From Macrostomum hystrix (Eukaryota; Platyhelminthes; Macrostomidae): 64,000 nt of DNA. Under the pieces are notes generated by a model. It was not told where the DNA came from. It searched no databases and worked only from the letters and a program-made list of their open reading frames with translations. Numbering within the stretch: position 1 is the stretch's first letter; each line of letters starts with the position of its first letter. The position numbers and the translations under genes are program-made. Positions 25,301-34,300 of the stretch are shown piece by piece. Where the stretch lies: assembly GCA_950097015.1 (NCBI GenBank), contig CATNEN010000030.1, forward strand, positions 667,001-731,000, in the 5' to 3' direction.

Positions 25301-28300
25301 GGTCTACTTCGTAGATGCAGCTGCTGCGACCAAATTTAATGCTTTTGGCCTTGGAAGACTGAATTTGGCCGTTTTGACGTGGTCGCATTTTTTTCTATGA
25401 ATTGCGAAATTCCCACCGAGGTTGAAGTTGTTTAATAGGTTTCATATTACTTTGTCATCCGCTTGCTGAAATTAGATGAAGCTTGGGGTCTTTCAATACG
25501 AGGGACAATGTACATGTACAATACGATGTACATTCCCTGCGCCTCACACACAGGGGGGGCAAAACTTGCTAGTTCATTCTCTAATTTCCGTGGCTAGAAC
25601 TTAAACTGGCCTATAGAAATAAACTCATATAAGCCTTAGCTAGAATACAGACGATGAAATGACCGTAAGCCACTAGCAGCCTTATCTAGTCATGCCCATG
25701 CTAACTAGCCCACAATTATTACTGCAACTTCCTTTCCATGTTTGCTTTGAATGCGCATTCAAATAGAAGGGCCGGATGTTTGCTCTGACTGTTTTGTTCG
25801 TTTGCAGCGATGGCTGATTTGAGTACCATTTGTAAATCTACTTTCCTCTACCAACAATTATCATTTCAGTGTTGCAAATTTGCTTTTACATTTGTTCGCA
25901 TAGTAAACTCCATTATTATTCATTTTATTCCATGGTTTGATGGCTTAGATAAGCATCTAAAGATTATGGTATACATCCTTGGGACAGGACCGCTTCTAAA
26001 ATTAATAAAAAAGTTAGAGCAGTTGATTCAGAGGAGAGAGGTGGATAATGGGGAGAAAAGTAGGAGAGAGGAGAGAAGTAGATAAAGAGTAGAGTGGTGG
26101 ATAATAGTAGAGATAGACTAAGGTGAGAGATAGAGGGAATTGGGACAGAAGTAGAGAAAGCGGAGATATACAAGCTTAGATAAAGAGAAGAGCGGTAGAT
26201 GAAGGGGGAGAGATAAAGAGGGGAGAGGTATACAAAGCGCAAAGAAGTAGATAAAAGAGAGAAGTAGACAGATGAATGAGATGTAGATAATGGGGCGAAA
26301 AGTTAATTTCACCAGAGACAAGTAGAGAGATGAGACACCTGACGAAAGTGAAAAGTAAAAAAGGGTTGAGAAATGTATAGAAGGGACAGAAGTGAAAATC
26401 TATGACTATTGATTTATCCGTTAAACTTCAGTCTGGGGTAATTGCTGATTGTTGGTCAGTTTCCAGGAATATCTAAACCAGTAGACTTCAGGCTGCTCCA
26501 AATACCTCTGGGGGGGGAGTCAGAACACTGAAAGCTTATTGATTAGTCTCAGGGCCTCCATCCAGGCCCAGACTCCGGAGTCTCATTCTTCATCACATGA
26601 TTTGAGCTGTGAGTCATTCTCAGTTGTAGGCTGGGGTGGAAGAGCGTGTCTTGTCCTGCCCCCCACCGTCGAACGCCGCTTCCTCAAACTCAATTCCCAC
26701 CTGGAATTGGCGTGGGGTAGCTCTCAAATGGAGCTGTGAGTTTGGGGGATCTGGGCGTTGGGAGAATTTTGGTAGGGGAACGGTGGAAGTTTTTTCCATA
26801 GCGCTAAAGGCTAAAGCCTCCAAAACATTCGCTGTGTCCCAATCTTCCGTTCCCCGCCCTTGGAGAGGATGACGCACAGTTCAGGAGCTAATATCCCCTC
26901 TTTGGCTGAGCCGGTTCCCCAACCAGCTGTTACGTAATGGAAACTGACGCAGTTTTATATGCGCCACGTACGGCCTGGCGGCCTGCAGGCTCCCTAGTGG
27001 CGGGCCAGAAGTAAGTGGACTGGATTAACGAATAGGGGAATTCTCGCCCCAAAACCGCCCACCCCGCCCTTAAGCTCTGACTCTTTATCTACGAGTGTAT
27101 GCGCGCACCGGCGCTATCTGATCCCCTGATTGTAATAAATTTCCCCGCATTCCTCTGCCGTGGAACTCACTACAGTTGGGCGTTGATCCCACATTGGAGA
27201 ATAGCTTCGGCCAGACTGCCAAGGACGCCATCAGCCGAGAGACGCCCAACGGCAAGGAGCTGCAGCACCTGCTGTCTGGTGAGCCCTTCTTAAATTAGGC
27301 AAACACACTTGAAAACATCAGACAAACATACATGAACACATCAGGCACACATACATACACATACCAGGCACATGTACGGCATATTAAGCACACATACATG
27401 CGCATCAGGCGTACATAAAAAATATCAGGTAAACATAAATAAAACATGAGGCGCACATACGTAAAAACATCACAGGCACGAGCACAAGAGCAAGAAACCA
27501 AGGAATACTTATTCTTCTGTGCAATAAAAACCATAGCCTGGACCTAATGTGTTCCTGTGCATGTGTGCCTGATGTGTTCCTGTGTATGTGTGCCTGATGT
27601 GTTCATGTGCATGTGTGCCTGATGTGTTCCTGTGTATGTGTGCCTGATGTGTTCATGTGTATGTGTGCCTGATGTGTTCATGTGTATGTGTGCCTGATGT
27701 GTTCATGTGTATGTGTGCCTGATGTGTTCATGTGTATGTGTGCCTGATGTGTTCATGTGCATGTGTGCCTGATGTGTTCCTGTGTATGTGTGCCTGATGT
27801 GTTCATGTGTATGTGTGCCTGATGTGTTCATGTGTATGTGTGCCTGATGTGTTCCTGTGCATGTGTGCCTGATGTGTTCCTGTGTATGTGTGCCTGATGT
27901 GTTCATGTGTATGTGTGCCTGATGTGTTCATGTGTATGTGTGCCTGATGTGTTCCTGTGTATGTGTGCCTGATGTGTTCATGTGTATGTGTGCCTGATGT
28001 GTTCCTGTGTATGTGTGCCTGATGTGTTCCTGTGTATGTGTGCCTGATGTGTTCATGTGTATGTGTGCCTGATGTGTTCCTGTGTATGTGTGCCTGATGT
28101 GTTCATGTGTATGTGTGCCTGATGTGTTCATGTGTATGTGTGCCTGATGTTTCATTTATGTGTCTAATGTTTTTATGTATGTGTGCCTGATGTTTCATGT
28201 ATGTGTGCCTTATGTTTCATGTATGTGTGTCTAATGTTTCATGTATGTGTGCCTGATGTTTCATGTATGTGTGCCTGATGTTTCATGTATGTGTGCCTGA

Positions 28301-31300
28301 TGTTTTTATTTACGGTGCCTAATGGCACAATAACGACACGCACTGACTGTTAAATTACGAGTGTATTATTAAACCCACAAAACCAAGTCAGTGCAGTCGA
28401 GTCCGCATAGACACGGACAGGAATCGACCTGCGTGCTACAAGCCTTCACATTGTGGGTGACTGAATAACACTAGTTTAACGCTGACTAACAGATCCCCAA
28501 GACGTGATTGCATCAGTGTGGAGGAAATGCCAGTGCAGTGTCGGCTTTGGTATTTGGCGCAGCCTAAAGTTCAAAGGAAAATTCAGAAATCATTTTTAAT
28601 CCCAGTTTATTTTGACACTGCACACAGAAAAGCGAATTATTTTGTTTTCATTAGAATTGTGTGGGAGAATTTTCTTCGCTACTTGAGGTCGCTTAGGGCG
28701 ATCAATTGACAACAAAAATGTTTCTAAGAGTTAAGATATAAGTTTTATTGGGCTGTTAAGAAAGTAGGTTATTGAAGTATGTACTTTTAGATCGATTTAA
28801 CGCATCATTTATGCAAATTAATGCTCAAAAATTGAAAACTTACCGACCTCTAGTTTCGAAAACCTGAGCTACAATTCTATTGCGCCAATAGGAATGTACT
28901 TTAACGGGCCCGATCTGCTTTGAAAGTTTAAAATAACAGCAAGTTAAAAAATTGTTCAAACTTTGGGGATATTGCAAACTGGTGGACAAATTGTGGGATT
29001 GGTTGGGATGAATTGGGATTCGGTCGGATAGAGAGGGGATGGAAACTGAATTGACTGAAGCAAATCCCTAGTTGCGTCTCTCTAAGATTGGCTTCCTAAA
29101 TATCCCAGTCCAGTTATTCCCAGAAAATTCATCTCCCCAGAGATTCGTCAATTCTGTTCCCAAACACCCAGAACGCATCTTAGCCGTTGAGGCGGTGGCC
29201 ATTCGCGACTTCTGCGATCTAGCCGATTCCAGCAGCATCGCGTTCAGGCAGGGCGAGCGCATCACCGTGCTGGAGCGAGGCGGCGGGCAACACCCCAACC
29301 CGGCCATGTGGAAAGGCTACGCCGCCAAGGAGGGCTTGTCGAGGGCTGGCTACTTTCCGTGCAGCGCAGTGCACGTGCTGCCTCCGCCGGCGGCCGCGTC
29401 TGCGACCTGCGACGCGAGGGTGAGTGACAGAATCGAATCGAATCACACTTTTTAAAGCGATTCACACTTCTTTTAAAGCGATTCACACTTCTTTTAAAGC
29501 GATTCACACTTCTTTTAAAGCGATTCACACTTCTTTTAAAGCGATTCACACTTCTTTTAAAGCGATTCACGTTTTTGAAGGCAGATTCCAAATTTATTTT
29601 CACACATCTTTTTGGTAGATTCGCGTTTATTTTAGGTGGATTCACGCTTACTCGTATTTTAGGTGGATTCACGCTTATTTTAGGTGGATTTAAGTTTATT
29701 TTAGGTGGATTCACGCTTATTTTAGGTGGATTCACGCTTATTTTAGGTGAATTCACGCTTATTTTAGATGGATTCACGTTTATTTTAGGTGGATTCACGC
29801 TTATTTTAGGTGGATTCACGTTTATTTTAGGTGGATTCACGTTTATTTTAGGTGGATTCACGTTTATTTTAGGTGGATTCACGTTTATTTTAGGTGGATT
29901 CACGGTTATCTTAGGTGGATTCACGCATATTTTAGGTGGATTCACGTTTATTTTACGTGGATTCACGCTTATTTTACGTGGAATCACGCTTATTTTAGGT
30001 GGATTCACGTTTATTTTAGGTGGATTCACGTTTATTTTAGGCGGATTCACGTTTATTTCAGGTGGATTCACGCTTATTTTAGGAGGATTCACGCTTATTT
30101 TAGGTAGATTCACGTTTATTTTAGGTGGATTCACCCTTATTTTAAGTGGATTCACGCTTATCTTTGGTGGATTCACCCTTATTTTTGGTGGATTCACGCT
30201 TATTTTAGGTGGATTCACGCTTATTTTAGGTGGATTCACGCTTATTTTAGGTGGATTCACGCTTATTTTAGGTGGATTCACGCTTAATTTAGGTGGATTC
30301 ACGCTCATTTTAGGTGGATTCACGCTTATTTTAGGTGGATTCACGTTTATATTAGGCGGATTCACGTTTATTTTAGGCGGATTCACGTTTATTTTAGGTG
30401 GATTCACGTTCATTTTAGGTGGATTCACGTTTATTTTAGGTGGATTCACGCTTATTTTAGGCGGGGAGAGAAGGGGAGAGAAGGATGGTTGAAATATCCC
30501 GCCCGGATACAAGTGAACTGAAATATGCGTTTATATGCAAATCGGACCCGCCACTGCACTGGCCTTCAAGTGCACTCAAGCTAGACTGCATTTGTCCGGC
30601 AAAACTATTCCGCTAGTGTACTGCTGCGCACCCGAAAAACATCGGGGAAATTGCTGCACTTGACTGGCGGACTAGCCAGTTAATCAAGGCCCGCTGTATT
30701 AAACTTTTGCTACAATTTTACAATTGAGCAGTCTTGTGCTCAAGTTTAATTCTAGTGCCTAGTTTAGTTCGAACTGTCTGACATCCATTCTCCCTTCTCG
30801 CATGGGATGTGGCAGAGCGGTCTAACGCGTTTGCCTCTCGCACCAAGGCCACTGAGCTAGATTCCGCGGCGAGGCCACATTTATTTTGGGCGCAGCCGCG
30901 GAGAGAAGGCTTGGGGGCTTGTCGTGCAATTTACACCCTTGAGGGCCAACCTCCAAGGCACAGTGAGAGTGTACACTGCCTGACGATGAGAAAGTCAGGC
31001 CAGATGTACACACCTGTGTGAGCGTGTGCCTGCTTACGGTATCTGTGTGCGTGTAAGCTAACGATTCAGCGGAATGGGCAGAATTGCCGCCTCGCTGGCT
31101 GCGGGTCTAGTGTCAACAAATGATGTGCCATTGCCCGCGGCCCTCCTTCCTTCTCAGCTTTCTCAATTTACGTGTCATGTCTCTAATCTTTCTCGTCTCC
31201 TTCTGAACCGCCATCCAGGCAACAGCGCAGGTATTTTTGGCACCTTCAGCCGCAGCCGCAGCCGGGGCAGCCAACGGCGCACTGCTCGCCGGCCAGTTGA

Positions 31301-34300
31301 AAGGCTCCGTTGATTCCGGTCTGGGGCCGCGCCAGAGCGTTGTCAGCACCTGCTCGTCTGGCAGCTCAGCCGGCAGCCTGCCAGACGACTGCGCCTCGAT
31401 GCTGAGCTCCAGCTCCGGGTTGGGCGGTGGCGGCGGCGGCGGAGGCGGCGCTGGCCCGGAGCCAGTCTATCGTCCAGACGAGTGGCGCCGGGCCGGTCTG
31501 TCAGCCAACGAGCAGCTGCTGCGGTTCCTGAACCTGGCCCAGTTTGGCGTCTATTATCGTAACTTCGCCGACGCCGGCTACGACCTGCCGGCGATGACTC
31601 GCTGCACGCCGGAGGATCTCAACGCTGTCGGCCTGACCAATCCCAAGCACAGGAAGCGGCTGCGGGCGGAGCTGGCAAGGCTGGCCCAGGCTGCCGCGGC
31701 CGCTGGCCTGCCCGACCCCGTGGAGGAGGCGGCCAGGGCGGCTCCGCCGACGGCCCCGGTTGGCGAGTTGTGCCGCCGGCTGGACCTCCCAGCTGACGTT
31801 GGCGACGCTCTGGCCGGGCACGGCTTCGCCAGGGCGCGCGATCTGCCCCAGATGGCCTGGGAGGATCTGGAGGATGTCGGCGTGACTAAGCTGGGTGAGT
31901 GGATCGAAGGGTGGGGTGTGGGATTAAGGTTGGGGAGAGGGATCGAAGAGTGGGGTGTGGGATTAAGGTTGGGGAGAGGGATTGTAGGATGGAGAGAAGC
32001 GGGGAGAAGGAATTGGGAGAAGGGGAGAGAAGGATGGGGAGAAGGGGAGAGAAGGATGGGGAGAAGGGGAGAGAAGGATGGGGAGAAGGGGAGAGAAGGA
32101 TGGGGAGAAGGGAATAGAAGGATGGGGAGAAGGGGAGAGAAGGATGGGGAGAAGGGGAGAGAAGGATGGGGAGAAGGGGAGAGAAGGATGGGGAGAAGGG
32201 GAGAGAAGGATGGGGAGAAGGGGAAAGAAGGATGGGAGAGGAAGAGAAGGATGGAGAGAAGGGGAGAGATGAAGTGGGATAGGCAGTGCGACGAGAAACC
32301 TGGAGTGAACGGTGAGAGAGCCATAAGTTAGTTAAAAAGAATGGCATAATGAATAAAAAATTCGAACGGAAAAAAGTGTCTCTGTGTGTGGCTACATGAA
32401 GATTTCTTTTTGAATTGAAACCTTTGATCCTAGTTATAACCCTCCCCGTTAGAACTCACCATCAAGTAGCCCGCAAATCAGTCCCTCTTTAATAAGGTTA
32501 CTTGGTGCTTATTTCGATCCTCATCGCTATTACTACGGTTGTAGTTTTATTATTTTCCATGTACCGGAATGCGTAACGGGGCAGGGGAGAAACGTGACTA
32601 AGCCTAGAATTATAAATTAGGAGCCAAGGTGTCTGTGATAGCGAATCAGTTTTCATCTGCAGGTAATTCGCCAGACTTTTTAGCTGAGGCACAGCACAAC
32701 CTATTGTTGCTTTCCACGTCAGTATTATTGCAATTCAAGCAGATGAAGCCAATTTACGCAAGGAAAGGTGCAAAGAGGACAGTTTCAGGTGGGGCTATTA
32801 TTGGGTGAATAATTATCGGACTTCGCTTCGCCTTGGGCGAATGTGTAAACTTTCTGTTCAATGAGGGGAAAGAATAAAGCAATAAATACAGCTTCCACGT
32901 TTCTTATAACATATTGAAAAGATCCCCACATAGGACGCATGAACTTTAGCAGTAGTGGTCCAGTTTAGTCCAGTTCAGTGGCAGGCCAGTCATTGTGAGT
33001 GTACATTATGGGCCAGGAATTAGACAGCCTAGTGTAATTTGGGGGAGGCATTGGTTGTGTGAATGTACATTTGGGGTAGGAATTCGACAACCCAGTATAT
33101 GTCATTTGGAGGAGGCATGGGTTGTGTGAATGTACATTTGGGGTAGGAATTCAAGAACCTTACGTACACTGGGGGGAGACGAATGGTTTTTTAATGCAAA
33201 TTTAGGCGCAGGAACTAGGCTGCCATATCAACATTTGGTGGCGAAGATAATATAGCTGGAGAATACCCAGAGGGAAGGATAAGCATATTGACGAAAACTA
33301 AAAAAATATGAAAGCTGTTAAGAATTTGTTCATATACGAAGCATTCTATAGCTATTTATACTGCCACTGCACTACAAAGTTGGGCTACAAATTTTTTATA
33401 AGTCACACAACTGGGGGGTTTAGCTGGGCGCTTTAAAGAGGAAACAGAACGGAAAACCCACTGCCTTGGTGTAGCAAATATCAAATTCGGGGAAGAAGTT
33501 ATCTTTGCTTTTGACCTAATAAAATTTGAAATCTTAGTCGAGTATGGAAATTCTGATGCAGTTTTATGATTTAAACACAATGTGACGGGCCCACACTGAA
33601 CTTCGGCAGGTCACCAGAAGAAGCTGATGCTCTTGGCTGATCGGCTGAAACGCCTACAGACAGCCGCGGGGCACAGCGGCAGTCCAGACCGACGCTCCTC
33701 ACAGCAACAACAGCAGCAGCAGCAATCACAGATGGAAGAGACGCTGAGCACTGAGGTGGCCATTAGGACTCATCCACAGCGGCCCGAATGCGTGTCGGGT
33801 AAGTGCAGGTTGATACCCTTTATCCCACCTTTATCCCACCTTTATCCCACCTTTATCTCACCTTTATTTCACCTTTATCTCACCATCTCACCATCATCTC
33901 ACCCCTTATCTTTCCTCTACAAGTCAGGTTGTAGCACAGGTGAAGTCAGGTTGTAGAACAGGTGAAGTCAGGTTGTAGCAAAGGTGAAGTCAGGTTGTAG
34001 CAAAGGTGAAGTCAGGTTGTATCAAAGGTGAAGTCAGGTTGTAGCAAAGGTGAAGGTAGCACAGTGTGAACGTCAGGTTGTAGCCACAGGTGAAAGTCAG
34101 GTTGTAGCAAAGGTGAAGTCAGGTTGTAGCACAGGTGAAGTCAGGTTGTAGCAAAGGTGAAGTCAGGTTGTAGAACAGGTGAAGTCAGGTTGTAGCAAAG
34201 GTGAAGTCAGGTTGTAGAACAGGTGAAGTCAGGTTGTAGCACAGGTGAAGTCAGGTTGTAGAACAGGTGAAGTCAGGTTGTAGCACAGGTGAAGTCAGGT

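Noticed and set aside
29262-30512. Long open frames on both strands (PPKINVN and FTLILGG repeats)
   Set aside because: Both follow the 21-bp array; two opposing frames over the same repeat indicate an artefact.
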